Shown here piece by piece: positions 34,343 to 46,500 of a stretch of DNA of 64,000 nucleotides. The stretch covers positions 17,238,501 to 17,302,500 of the forward strand of contig OX419761.1 in assembly GCA_948567375.1 (NCBI GenBank). The letters run 5' to 3'. The position numbers and the translations under genes are program-made. This DNA comes from Lunularia cruciata (Eukaryota > Streptophyta > Marchantiopsida > Lunulariales > Lunulariaceae). The notes beneath the pieces were generated by a model, which was not told the origin of the DNA, did not search any database, and saw only the letters and a list, made by a program, of their open reading frames with translations. Within the stretch, counting starts at the first letter, position 1; the number at the start of each line of letters is the position of its first letter.

Positions 34343-35376
34343 TTATTTTTGGCAATTCTGAGCAACAAGGAAGTGAGACTTGGCTTGTTGGAGAGATTGG
34401 GATATAGTGGTCAAGAATGTGGAAGTATGAGAAACTTGAGATGGAGGAGGAGCAAGAAGAGAATCTAGAACAAGCGGATCTTGGCCAAAATTGAGAAAGA
34501 AAGGAGAGAATTTGGTGCTTGCTTGTTTGGAATTGTTGTAGGTCAATTCTACAGCGACAAGACATTCATCCCAATTGGTATGGTGTACATTGACAAAGAC
34601 ACGCAACATATCTTCCAATGTACAATTTGCACGTTTGGTTTGTCCATCAGTTTGAGGATGATAGGTTGTGGACAAAGCAAGCTTGGTGCCAAGTATCTGA
34701 AAGAGTGCTTGCCAAAACTTCCTAGTAAATTGAGGATCAAGGTCGGAGATGAGTACACGTGGCATCCCATGATGCTTGAAGACATTGTCGAAGTAGATTT
34801 GCACTAAGGTTGGAGCATCCACGGTATCACAGGTTGGTGCCAAGTGGATTTTCTTACTAAGCTTATCCACAAACACCACGATGGTGGTGTGTCCTTGTTT
34901 TGTCTTTTGCAAGGATGTGATGAGATCCAAGCTCACATGCTCCCAGCAAGCTGATGGAATGGCAAGTTGTTGAAGGAGTACACTTGGCTTTTGGTTGCTG
35001 GCCTTGTTACGTTGGCAGCCCTCACACAATCAGATAAATTCTTGAACATCTTGTGTCATGTTGGGCCACCACCATTGACGTTGAAGGGTACCCAAGGTCT
35101 TGTCTACACCCATGTGACCAGCGATGGGTAAATCATGGGCTTCTTGAAGGCGCACAAGTCAAAGATCACCTTTGGCTAGAACATAGATCCGGTCAGTATG
35201 GAATAGAAGGCCTCCTTGAAGGAGAAGGTGTTGTACTCCTTGTCACTTGTTGTTAGACGACCATGTACCATTTGGAAGAAGGGATTTTGTTGTAGAGCTA
35301 ACCAAAACTTGTTATGGATCTTGGGGTCAATTGACACCATCGTAATTGCTACCGCAATGAGAGGAAGAGACTTCAA
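34343..35376 (-). pseudogene. Family B integrase core
   Basis: A long frame from 35029 (228 codons) starts CEGCQRNKA, the end of the zinc-binding region, and includes WEHVSLDLI with the first catalytic Asp and VLISDLDPQF with the second. HPQTDGQTKRAN follows, where the usual catalytic Glu (TER) is Lys. That change alone should abolish strand transfer. Upstream sequence to 35376 belongs to the linker after RNase H, with frame changes. Confidence 0.85.
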
Positions 35377-35469
35377 ATCAGGTTGTCGTGATAGAGCATC
35401 AGGGATGACATGGAACCAACCTGGTTTGTACTCAAGTTTGATGTTAAAAAATTGGAGTTACTCTTCCCA

Positions 35470-36903
35470 TCAATGATGTAGACTCTTCATGTGCTCTAGG
35501 TGTAAGGTCTGCAACAATGGCTTGTGATTAGTTTGCATGATCACTTGTTTCCCCAAGAGACAATGCCTCCATACCTTGGTGGCATATACCATTGCAAGTT
35601 GTTCCCGATCTTGAGCAGAGTAATTTCTTTCAGCTGTATTTAGTTGGCAAGACACAAAGGCAATGGGATGTAGTCCATCTGGGAATTCTTGTTGCAACAC
35701 AACTCCAATTGCAAAGTTAGAAGTATCAAAATCAACCACACAAGGTAGTTGAGGATCATATGGTTGAAGAATGGGTCTTGAAGACACCATATGTTTCAAC
35801 TTCGGGAATGCTTCTTCATGCTTGGTGTTCCACTAGAAGCTCAAGTTCTTTCCCAAGAGGTCAGTCAATGGTGCAGCCACATGAGCATAATAGTGGATGA
35901 ACCGCCGGAAAAAATTGGCCAATCCATTGAATGCCCGTACTTCTATAACATCCTTTGGGTTAGGCCAATAAGTAATGGCCTTGATCTTCTCTTCTTCCAT
36001 CTTGATCCCCTCTGAGGAGATCTTATGACCCAAGAAGGTAACCTCCTTTTGCCAAAAGGTACACTTTGACTTCTTGCAATAAAATTTCCATTGTCATAGT
36101 CGTCTTAGGACGTCTCGCATATGATTCACGTGTTCTGCCTCTGTCTTGCTATAGATTAAGATATCATCCAAGAACACCACCACTGACCAATCCAATAGTC
36201 CATCCAACACCCGATGCATCTGATCCAAGAAGACTGCTAGAGCATTAGTGAGTCCGAAAGGTAAAACTCTCCACTCTAAATGCCCATACCTTGTGCGAAA
36301 GGCAATCTTTTGCACATCCTCTCTATCAATCAAAATTTGCCAATAGTCACTACAAAGATCCAACTTGGAAAAGTAATGTGCTCCACTTAGTTGATCAAGC
36401 AAGTCATCAATCCGAGGCAAGGGATATGCATTCTTCACGGTTTGCTTATTGAGCCCACGGTAATCAATATAGAAATGAAGTCCTCCATCCTTCTTTGGAA
36501 CAAATATTACCGGTGCTCCCCAAGGAGAGGTACTATGTCGTATGAAGTCCTTCTCCAACAACTCTGTAAGTGTTGTTTGCAACTCCTCCAACTCCTTTGG
36601 TGAGAGCCAATAGGTCGGTCTACTCATTGGAGTACTCCTTGGCAATAACTCGATCTTGAAGGGCATACTTTGATCGGAGGGTAATCCCTTTGGTAGGTCA
36701 TCCGGAAACATGTCTACAAATTCCTTAACTATCCGATCAACCATTACTTGATGAGGCTCTCGGTCCTTCACAGATTGGTCTTGTGCAATCGGCTTGATCC
36801 ACACCGCAAATACAGACTTATCTTCCTCTAAAGCTTGCTCTGTGGCTACTTTACTAACAAAATTCCCTTCTAGGGACTCACCTCTCTTCCAAGTTTGCTC
36901 CAT
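35470..36903 (-). pseudogene. Family B reverse transcriptase and RNase H
   Basis: The frame from 36903 stays open for 269 codons: [66 protein letters not shown] and [13 protein letters not shown], the last holding the catalytic Asp pair. After frame changes near 36090 and 35830, RNase H reads VDFDTSNFAIGVVLQQ and YATKVWRHCLLGK (35735-35550). Reverse transcriptase is the best preserved stretch of any element here, but the polyprotein as a whole is broken. Confidence 0.88.
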
Positions 36904-37067
36904 GGTTGCTTTCTTGGCAAAATTCCCATCTTGGGCTCCACTTCCTTCAAGGTTTGCTCTATGGCTAACTTCTCAACAAACTTCCCATCTTGGGACTGAC
37001 TATTCTTAGGTGTCTTACTCAGAGGTGCCAAACAATCTAATCAGAAATTCCTACCTTGGTGTTGTAC

Positions 37068-37736
37068 TTAAATTTGGCGTCGGGTCCAATCAAATTGAAC
37101 CTTATGATATTCAAGCCAAGGTGGACCCAAAATGATATCATAGTGTAGAGGTGCCACTACAAATCTCATACACTCCAAATATTCCTTCCCAATCTTGAAG
37201 GTAACAAGATGCGAGGTGTGGAATGCAGAACCCTTTCTACCATCCGTCATCATCAAACTACTTTTAATCACTGGCTTGATACGAATACCCAATTCTTTTG
37301 CTACTTGCATAGACATGCAATTCTCTGAACTTCCAGAATCAACCAAAATCCTACAACCCCGATTAGATATCATACCTTGCAAGTGAAGCAAACTTGCATA
37401 GGTTGAGCCTTCAATCCCATTGGAACTAATCAAGGTGGCTTGAATTCTCCTATTGGGATTCCTCATTTCCTTGATCATTCCGCTCCACAACTTCCACTTG
37501 GGCAACTTGTCGAGATTGTACATTTTTGAGTGGACATTCAACAATGCGATGCTCCAACTGGCAATAATAAAAACAACCACCATTTTGTCACAGTTTCTCC
37601 CTATCTGCCGTGCCAAGTGGTCTTTGTTGAATTGCATCAATCTCCATTGGTGCTGGCTCCACCACTTGTATGTAGTGTATTGGTAGGCTTTGTGGAGGTC
37701 AAGGTCAAGACCAAGTTGTTGCCACCAAGGAATCAA
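37068..37736 (-). pseudogene. Family B protease
   Basis: A 222-codon open frame. The aspartic protease active site reads ILVDSGSSENCMS near 37355, with the D-S-G triad intact. DIILGPPWLEYHKVQFDW near 37130 is the second conserved block. The first part of the frame is out of frame with gag and covers the linker. Confidence 0.85.
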
Positions 37737-38400
37737 AATGTTTGGCCAACCGCATGGCTTCCTCCAAGTGTTGTGGCTTTCGCATAATTACCTCTAATTT
37801 AGTTCTCGCCTTCAAGCCCCTCACTAATCAATCTAGAGCTTCACCTTCCAATATAGTTGGAATTTGCATGATGGTGTTTTGGAACAGCGTGATGTAACTT
37901 CTTACAGAGCCAATCTGTTCAACTCTGCCAACTTATCCCATGTAGCTTGTGTGGCATTTATAGCATAGAACCGACTAATTATTGCACTCTTGAATTCTAC
38001 CTATGTCAAGATTGGTATAACTATTTGTCGTTCGGCTCGCTCCACTCGGAATCTCCACCATAGCTTTGCTACTCCATCCAATTGGCTAGAAGCCAAAAAA
38101 ATCTATTTTTGCTCGTCTTGTAGATTGGTAGCTTCAAAATAACATTCACAATCAAACACAAAATTCCCACTATATCCGGGAGATTCTTGCCTTCAAATAC
38201 CTTGGGTTTAGGGAATCTGATCCAATCTTCTCCTTCTCAAATTGGTACTCTTCCCACCTACTCTAGTCGTCAAAGATCTCGTTCATCCAACAATTGAGTA
38301 AGGTGCTCAATTTATTGTTGCATAGCAAGGATAACATCAGGTATTGTCGCTATGGTTGCTCCTCTATCACACCACTCCCAATCTATCTAATGTATTAACA
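37500..38400 (-). pseudogene. Family B gag remnant
   Basis: Gag of the element with several frame changes. A zinc-knuckle relic reads CFYYCQLEHRIVEC near 37575-37535. Relative to C-x2-C-x4-H-x4-C it has one residue too many in the first loop and one too few in the second. The start codon could not be placed. The leader between 38400 and the primer-binding site at 38613 is included in the element. Confidence 0.65.
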
Positions 38401-38612
38401 CATAGAAATAGCACGTCCATCGTTCTCCATAAGTTACAACCGGAAGCACCAAGGGTTCTTCAGATATGGTGATCATAAGTAGGAAATTTTGTCCAAAGTG
38501 CGAGGTGATGAACTGTGTAAAATGATGCTTGGGTAGTATTTGGATGCAAAAATTCCAATGGTTTGGTGGAAATGGATTTGGTGGTCCATAAATTCCATCC
38601 ATCCCATCCCTG

Positions 38613-38624
38613 CTCTGATACCAA
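38613..38624 (-). other. Primer-binding site (initiator tRNA-Met), family B
   Basis: TGGTATCAGAGC on the minus strand, one base inside the 5' LTR. This is the standard plant LTR-retrotransposon site complementary to the 3' end of initiator methionine tRNA. Confidence 0.9.
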
Positions 38625-38625
38625 T

Positions 38626-39023
38626 GTAAAAAACCAAATCCGAGGAGAGAAATAGGAAAATGGAAACTCACATTGGGACATTTGAATGAGGGAAAACTCT
38701 GAATGCCTAGCATGAACTTTGGCTTTGGTATTTATAGGTAGCATACAAGGCCTTGAGAAGCTTCTCAAGAAGCTTCCTCAAGCCACTTTCTTAGAGTGCA
38801 AGCCAAGTTAACTAGGAAGCTTCCTTCTAGAAATCTCCTACTTGGCGTGCAAGCTAATCTAGTTAAAAGCTTCTAGAAGCTACTTACTTGAGGTGCAAGC
38901 TAAGCTAGCCAAGAAGCTTCCCAAGAAGCTTACTAGATACTTCCGGAATATTCTAGGCTACTTTGTCTTATGTGCTATTTCGTAAGCCCGAGTAACTTTA
39001 TCGCTAAACTCCATATTGTTACA
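38626..39023 (-). repeat. 5' LTR of the family B element (398 bp)
   Basis: TGTAACAATATGG... to ...TTTTTTACA in element orientation. The TATA box (TATAAATA) is at 38729-38736. Between the LTR start and the TATA box lie several GAAGCTTC palindromes and one perfect heat-shock element, a U3 promoter layout. Confidence 0.9.
38940..38954 (-). promoter_or_regulatory. Heat-shock element (perfect three-unit), family B 5' LTR
   Basis: CTTCCGGAATATTCT, identical to the site at 33753-33767, upstream of the TATA box at 38729-38736 in element orientation. Confidence 0.75.
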
Positions 39024-39209
39024 ATAGGGCTATAGGCTAGAGAGGCTACAAGGGCTAGCAAGCCAACTTGTTGGTATGAGGTTACCTAATTTAGATGACT
39101 TTTTGGTAGAGCTATGGGCTAGAGAGTGTACAAAGCCTACAAGGGCCAAAAGTGGTAGCAAGCCAACTTGTTGGCATGAGGGTAACCAATTTAGATGAGT
39201 TTTTGGTAG
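39024..39209 (+). repeat. Minisatellite units b and c
   Basis: Two ~95-base units (about 39024-39110 and 39111-39209) share GCAAGCCAACTTGTTGG and TTTAGATGA(C/G)TTTTTGGTAG. The third unit lies at 33262-33371, across the family B insertion. Confidence 0.75.
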
Positions 39210-41394
39210 TTTTTAGTCATTATTTGGCAAAATCTGCTCATCCTCCTAGATTGTGCATAGTAGAGTTTGAATCTTGGATATCTAATTCTTAGACTAGTGC
39301 CCTAGCCAACTAGTCTACCCTCACTTGTTATCTTAGTTATTGGTCAATTGATACCTATACACATGTAGCTTTGGCTAGGAGAGGCAATTTGATCTCATCC
39401 TTGGTGATCTTGGTAGCTTAGGAGTAGATGAACACTCTTATTATATCAAATACCAATGGTAGCAAAGTTAGTCCAATGTTGATTTATGAGATGGAAGGTT
39501 TTTTTTTAGATTTATTATAATTAGATTGCCTTCATTCTTTACTTCATATTTGTGCACCATATTTTTGTGAGGTGCCTTGACCTTAGAGTGTTGGGGCTTT
39601 GTTGTGCTCTTGGTAGTGAGGCTAGAGTGATGACCAGTCATACTACTTCTTTTTCTTTCTAGTGAGGTATGAACTGCTGACCTATAGATTGCGAGAGTGC
39701 ATATTATGATGGCAAGTTACAAGTTGCACTTTCTTCTAGTGTAGTTGTCACAATTAGAGCTACAACAGTTATTGGTGTTCAATTGGTAGTGGCACTTGGT
39801 GGTGATCCTTGGTGGGATACTTGTGGTGGTTACGGTTGTGGTTTGAGTTACATTATCACATTGGAGTTCTTTAGGAATTCTAGAGGAGATATCATTTTAG
39901 TACACAATGGGTTTACACAAAGTGGCACTTAATACCAACCTATATATCAAGTCCTAATGAGAGAAGAGATTAACTTTGATTTGGAGTTTGATACAAGAGT
40001 TGATTCAATTAAGAGTGCACGTGGGATATCTACATCATTGTTGTGAGATATAAATGAGAGTTATAGGGCCCCAAACACTACTGTAATATAGTGAGTACCA
40101 TTGAGTTGGATGACTTTATCCAAGAGTTTGATAGTTTGTATGGTTTGTAGTAGATGCATAACTCAACTTTGTTCACACTTTTTATGGCATGGAAAAGATT
40201 GTTCTAACAATTGGAAGTCCACCAATGGATGACTATCATGAGTTCATGAGAACTCACTTGGAAGAGATTGAGCTATGGAGACGATATTACTCTCTACACT
40301 ACAATGCCATCATTTCAAGCTTGGTTTCTAGGGGTGGATTGGTAGTACTAAGAGTTTTAGTGAGATGAGTTTTAGCTCAAGTAGCATAGATGTATTTAAT
40401 GAAGATGCCTTAGTTAAAGATAGTGTTATTATAAATGGAGATACGACTATAAGAGGTGGTGTAATACTAGGGTTTAACCCCATAGTGAAATTATTTTAAT
40501 GTTTGAGGTAGAACTACCAAAGAATGTGGATTGACAAGGTGAAGAGCTTGTAAGAGTTCTAATAAAAAGTTAGAGAAAGCTTATGCAAGATATACACTTG
40601 CATGAGAAAATTGATATATTTTACTCAAGGAGTTTCTAAGACCCAAACAATCCAATTTTGATATAAGATCTTGGACAAGGAATTGTGATATAGAGTGCAT
40701 GATGTTATGTTATTACAAGATAACTCACTTATCTTTATTCAATCTCAATTAAGATGACTTGATTCATATTCAATTCATAGTAAATCCTATTTCCACTAAT
40801 TCTCGGCATATTACTAATTCGTCACCCGTCACCTTTTTTATTTGATGTATTTGTATCTACTTTTGTCCTATAATTGTACAGTTTGCTACATTGATGAACT
40901 TGCCGTTCGATTATCACCAACAATAAATAAGTAAATTTAATTTACTATTCCATTGCTATCACGCAGCAAGACCCATGAGTAATGTCAATAAACAGACAAC
41001 TATATATGATGCTGGAGTCGCTGTTAATCAGTGCATTTATCTTATAATTTAAAAGTACCTGGTTCTCAACTCCCAATGGTAATTCAATAGCTATCCAAAA
41101 CTCCACGTTCGGGGTTGCAATAAATGAATAACACATCCCCACAAATTATCAAAGAACCCATTAGCAGCATATCAAACACATCAAACAGTAAGAGAAAAAC
41201 AAATTAGAACAGAACATACTCAAACCCAACAACGGTACATTAGCAAATTGCATTGAACAAAAGAAACATAACATGAGTAGAACGACGGATTGAGCAGCAA
41301 ATCGGATACCAATGGAACAATAATGATTTGAATCGAATCAATGAAGAATACGCAAAACAAATCACATACTGCATGAAGGAAATCAATTATTTAT
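39210..41394. other. Intergenic stretch, no gene supported
   Basis: AT-rich sequence with many short frames and no recognisable domain. It may contain very old repeat remnants. Confidence 0.45.
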
Positions 41395-41720
41395 TTCATC
41401 TTGAGTTGGTTGTCTCTTTCCTGATAAGTTTGACGTTCTGATCAAAATAACCGAGTAGGTTGGGAACATCAGGGATTGTCGTTAGGAGCTGGCCACGTGA
41501 GCAGATGACGAGCCCGGTTGAGAACTTTTTGAGATACAGATGATTTCCGCTCATCTGCGTTGTTTACTCTGAGGCTCTCCTCTATAGAGACATGGAATGA
41601 CGCAAAGCATTCATGGTTTCTTGCCTGTGTTTCCACTCTTCAAAGGTGGGCAAGTCCAGCTCTGCTCCCATTTCCGGTATTGAAGAGAAAAAGGCGACCA
41701 CCTGGGATAACAAGAAGGTG
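41395..41720 (-). other. Possible exon remnant, unrecognised
   Basis: On the minus strand one frame reads CFASFHVSIEESLRVNNADE and on to WPAPNDNP before a stop near 41475. A second frame reads FSTGLVICSRGQLLTTIPD and VPNLLGYFDQNVKLIRKE before a stop at about 41397. The composition is gene-like rather than repeat-like. It may be the end of a gene or a gene fragment. I do not recognise the family. Confidence 0.3.
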
Positions 41721-43501
41721 TTGTAGGGCAGATTCTTCTTACTATTGAGGCCCAACCCCATTTTACCCCGCTATGTCTTTTCCTCGTACGGCTTGATGGG
41801 GTCTTCCCATCCTTCTTGCTATTACATGCGGTTGTCTTCCCTACAAGGACTTCAGAGGATGCCTACGTCATGAGGACATCATGGCTTAGGGTAATTCTCA
41901 TCAAGACGGGCTCATCAACTCTAACTAGTCAGGTTTATTTTGTATCCGGTCCGCTTACTTGCATGCTAGCTTGGCTGGATGCAAGAGTAAAGTCCAGTCA
42001 AGGGCTCTCTTCGAATGGTCTTTAACTTATGTCAACAATTACTTGCACTGCAAACCAGAATTCAAAGTCTTGACTCTGTGGACCTCCTGGGCCCAGTTAA
42101 TTATCCGCTGCGCAATACGGGGCGACTGCAAACAAGCTGTGAGCCAGTATTCGAGTGCTGGTACAGCTCTAGTAAGTCTAGATGCGAGTGTCTGGGAATT
42201 GGATAGAGAGAAGACACAACAGTTCTTGGAATGTTTGGTCCACTCTATGGGCAGACTTGAAAACGGAATATAATGGCTTCGGGCGTTGAATTTACCAGCA
42301 TTTTGAAAAGCGAAAGTCCAGTTAGAAATCTCACCGACGGTATCACATGGCATCACATTAGAAAAGGAAGGTCAGAGCAATTTATCTTCTTTGGTGAAAG
42401 ACCATCAAATTCGGCGTGAATGAGGAAATCGTGATGGAGAACGCGGACCTGCACAGTCCAACAAGAAAATGGATTGTTTAGCACTATGTTTACATGCTAC
42501 TGTACAACCATCCTGTAAAGCAGAATCTCTCGCATATGATTGTTATGTACGACACTGCAATGACAGCGCACGCGCACAGTCATCTATACGGAAATCACAA
42601 CCCACTCCGCCACTCTGAACGAAGAATTGTTCAATCACCGAGGTAGTATGAGTCGAGGCGGAATTACTTGAGAGAAACTGTAGATCTCGAGCAGGTCGTA
42701 AAGCGTGACTTTTGAAGCCCTGGCCCCCAAAGTCAGAACCTGATAGAATGCAAGTGTATTCTTCGCTCGGTACGTATGTCCCTTACAGGTGGCTCCCTGG
42801 TGTTTTCTACAGTTTTCCAGGAACCCAGGACCCGCTTCACTGGAATACACTAAAGTTACAAAAATGCCACTAATGGGAGCCCTCTCAGTCGTCGCGGGCC
42901 CGCAATCATCAACGGCTAAATGTCACGTGGTCCGATTTGCTGGTCATCAAAGTAGCAGCAACTGCTCTTTGTCACCACGAGCCAAAAGCAGCTTCACACA
43001 CAAACAAGTGGGGGCATCCAATCAACTACAGAAGCATCCGGAAAAGGATATAGTCGGGCAGATGAGCTCGGTCAAAACCTCAACATCAAATATGCCAACA
43101 AGTCGTTGCTTGGTTGGAACGGCTACCCACGATTGAGTTTGAAAATCTTACAGTTGGCCTGCTTCTGTTGTCGTTCCTCCTGACCTGGACAACACGTAAC
43201 TAACTTGTTGGATGATTGACCTAGTACCACTGAAGTTGGAACTCTTAGGAACCGTTCCGTTGGACAAGACCTGTTGCTAAGTGTACAGATGTATTAATTC
43301 AGTTACAGACAACAGGGAACCACGAGGAGAGGTGGAGAACAAACAGATAGCTCATGAACATTGCTTTTCCTTTGCGGAAAGGTATAATTCCTTATGACCA
43401 AAGCAATTTCCTAACCTGACACGTTTATGCAGTCCTCTGGTTACTTCAAAGGTTAGACAAACACACCTGTTCAGTCCTCATCGTTCAAACGTTCTGCATG
43501 C
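41721..43501. other. Stretch downstream of the SET-domain gene
   Basis: Low-copy sequence that probably contains the 3' untranslated region of the minus-strand gene ending at 43502. Open frames near 41959-42273 (+) and 42039-42356 (-) overlap each other and show no domain. The words CTTGATGGGGTCTTCC and ATCCTTC near 41793 recur near 24190 at the LINE 3' end. Confidence 0.4.
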
Positions 43502-46500
43502 CTACTGCTGAACCAATTGGAGAAGTTCTGCAATGTAAGGCAGTCTTACACAATAATCAGTGCCATAATGTATCCGGAAAATAAAGTCAACTTCATCAAG
43601 AGTTCTCCTCGCATACTTCACATCAGGTACTGCCAGAGCAATGGATGCGAGTTTGAGATACTCATTCCCCAAAACAATGTGATGCTTGTTGTACAACTGC
43701 TCGAGGATCTGTCAGACAAAAATACGGAGTGAACTGATACTTCAGAAAAGCTAAAAGAAATTCCTGTTTCAATTTCTCGCCAAACTTAGATCTTGTCCAA
43801 CAAAGAAAAGCTAGGAAAGAGGATCCCGTCAGCTAACAAGCTCAATCCATCCATATGGGTTAGCTGCAATTTTGATACAGAATATAGGCCTAAATGTAGA
43901 AACTCTGTAAGACTTTTGCCTCTCTTAACAAACTATTGTTCTTTAAGATATTTGAGACGGTGAGAACAAACCGATTTCCTAATCATTCACCAACCATGAA
44001 AAAGCTTTGGACGGAAAAAGACTTACATGAATTGCATTTTCACAATGCCTTAGGCCATCCGAAGGTTTATCTAATGCACAAAGTAGCCGTGCAACGATAT
44101 CCTCTCCCTACAGATTAAAAACATTAGTGGCCCAGTTCTTTTTTACCCCAGAACTTAAGGAACAACCGGAAAGTCCACATACAGAAGGCCGTGGACGAAA
44201 AGAAATGCGTTTCTGTACCTCTGGACAAGAACATTCATACTGGCTTCTTCCTCGTACCTTTGACAGCCAGAAGAAAATTACCTTAGCTAACCGTTCATTA
44301 TAGGCGTGAACAATAGCCCTCAATGTCTCGAGAGCTTCAACGGCACCTCTCAGTGCACGTATCAAATCGATTACTGGCGCTTGTGAAACGAGCATGGATT
44401 CAATCCTGTATGTTGCGAGAAATTAGTCTGAGAGATGCATATGATACCTCACCCGACTCTCATAAGCATTCATGGTGGATAATTATCCACCATGGAAATA
44501 CATGCATGGAAATACTTGGACTGATCGTATAGCTCAAAATGAATTGCTTGAAGTTCGGTGGATCAGAAGTCTTGTTACCCCTCAAGATGAGAAACAGCCA
44601 TGTTTGCAATTTCCTGAGTACCCTCGACGTCCACAGCCGTTCCACAATGTAAGCAGGATCCAACCTTTCCTTTACATACCAGCTTCTGTTTCTCCTTGAC
44701 TGTTAAGGAGCTGATATCTGGAAGAATACTTTTACATAAAGAATTGTATCTGCTTACTGTTTGAATGTTATTCTGCAAAGCATCTGCTTCTCCACCACTC
44801 TTTCCAAGAGAGCCTAATTTGTCAGAGTTTTGGGAACTACTATCTCCAACCCGTGCTTTCTCCTCGCCTAAAATCTTCAGGGCAGGGGTCTGAAACAAAT
44901 CCTCTGAAACAGGGAAATGAAGAAACACATCTGGTCCTAAAACGGCTCCCGTGCACCCTTGTTTGGTACATTTGAAGGACCTGAGAAAGAGATCCGATGA
45001 GGTAAGCATCGCGCAGGCAGGACAATTGCACGTAAAATAGTAGCGCTCCCGCAGAAACATCCTCCTCTCCTGCTGGTTCATATGTCCCACCTGGAGAGGA
45101 AAACAGCACCAGTTGATTCAGCGTTAGCTCCCACTCGGATCCGAGAGGTCAGGTCATCTCGGTTGCCAGTAATCACTTGCATTCTGCTAAAACATCATTT
45201 CCTTCAGGAGATCTCTGAGAGTTACTAGTAGGAATCAGAAATTAAACGTGTAAAGAGACACCAGAATCCTTAGTTTCCCCATATCTTTTGGACTGTATTC
45301 TTTCAGCAGGGCAGAGCTGTCACCAGTCAATCCAACGGCATGATCTGGTTAAGTATCCACATCTAATGAAAGGATCCATTCGCATAAATACAAGTTGCTA
45401 ACCTGTGGACCATAGCAGAGGTCCAGAGAACAATCGGCAGATATATTCGTTACTGAATGTACAGAGAGTCGCCGTTTCTTGAACGAGGCGTGAACGTTCG
45501 GAACACAGGAGTGGTTCAAAGTGCTCCCAAGCAAGAAAATTCCTCGAGCTATTTTGACCTGGAAACCACAGAGTAAAACTATGGAAAGCGAGTTCATATC
45601 GACCTAACGCTACTTACGAACTGATACACAGACTGTCTGGACTAAAGCAAGTTCCTGAAGGTTAGAGATGAATCACCGAGGATATGGGAATTTAGCGAAA
45701 AGGACAATTCAGACACAGTAGACTACTTCTATAAGAAACCTTCCAAAATAATGAACCTTTCCACTTTCCAACTATTGGATCGTATGGTGAACAAGCTATT
45801 TCCTGTTTGTTAAGAGGTATTAAAACTTCGGCCAACCGGAAACTGAAGATTCACAACAGTCAGTGAATGCGGCAGCAGAATGATAATCGTGGAGGTGCTG
45901 ATGTCAGGAAAGGCAAATCAGAGAAAATTCAACTCCGAGACATACTTGCTCAACAGTGCTGAAAGCGATACTGGTCATCGGTGAATCCCGTCTACTGATT
46001 GCCTTATTAACGGTTGAATCTGGAGAAGACATGCAATATATTGCCATGGCGTTGACTCTTGTTTGGGCCATGAGAAGTACAAGCTGCAAGTTTCAACATC
46101 GAAAATGTACTGATTGAATTATTCGCACCAAGGAAACAGGCATGATCTTTGGTGTAACGAAGATGGATGGATGGGACCAAATGTATGTGGTTTTGTAAAC
46201 TACGAATGGAGAAACACTGACATTGCTTCCACTTCAATGCCGTTCTGAAGCAAGAGTCATAGGTTAAGATAGGAGCAAGTGCAAACCTTGGAAGCAACCT
46301 CAGATGCTGCCAAACTTCCACACTTCCAGTAAGGAGTGGATGATAGTTGCACGCAGTGAGCAACTACTACTCCAAGCACATGTAAATCCAATTTATCTTG
46401 ATGAGTTAGATTGTCATAATGCGCGCAAAGGGTTTCCACCTGCGACACAATACTATGTTCATCATTCTTGGATATAATCAGATAGAAGAGCAACATCCAT

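Larger units (their letters stand above)
33372..39023 (-). mobile_element. Family B chromovirus, nearly complete, minus strand
   Basis: A 5652-base Ty3/gypsy element. The 5' LTR is 38626-39023 and the 3' LTR 33372-33836. A primer-binding site for initiator tRNA-Met lies at 38613-38624, and a purine-rich GGCAGGAGAATA sits next to the 3' LTR. Flanking pentamers are GTAGG (33367-33371) and ATAGG (39024-39028), a target-site duplication with one change. Inside are gag, protease, reverse transcriptase, RNase H, integrase and chromodomain, in that order. It is less decayed than families A and C: in the first ~200 aligned LTR bases I count about eight substitutions, nearly all transitions. Confidence 0.92.

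Noticed and set aside
42039-42356. 105-codon minus-strand frame
   Set aside because: Overlaps an open + strand frame, lacks family resemblance and splice context; length alone is not enough in GC-richer sequence.
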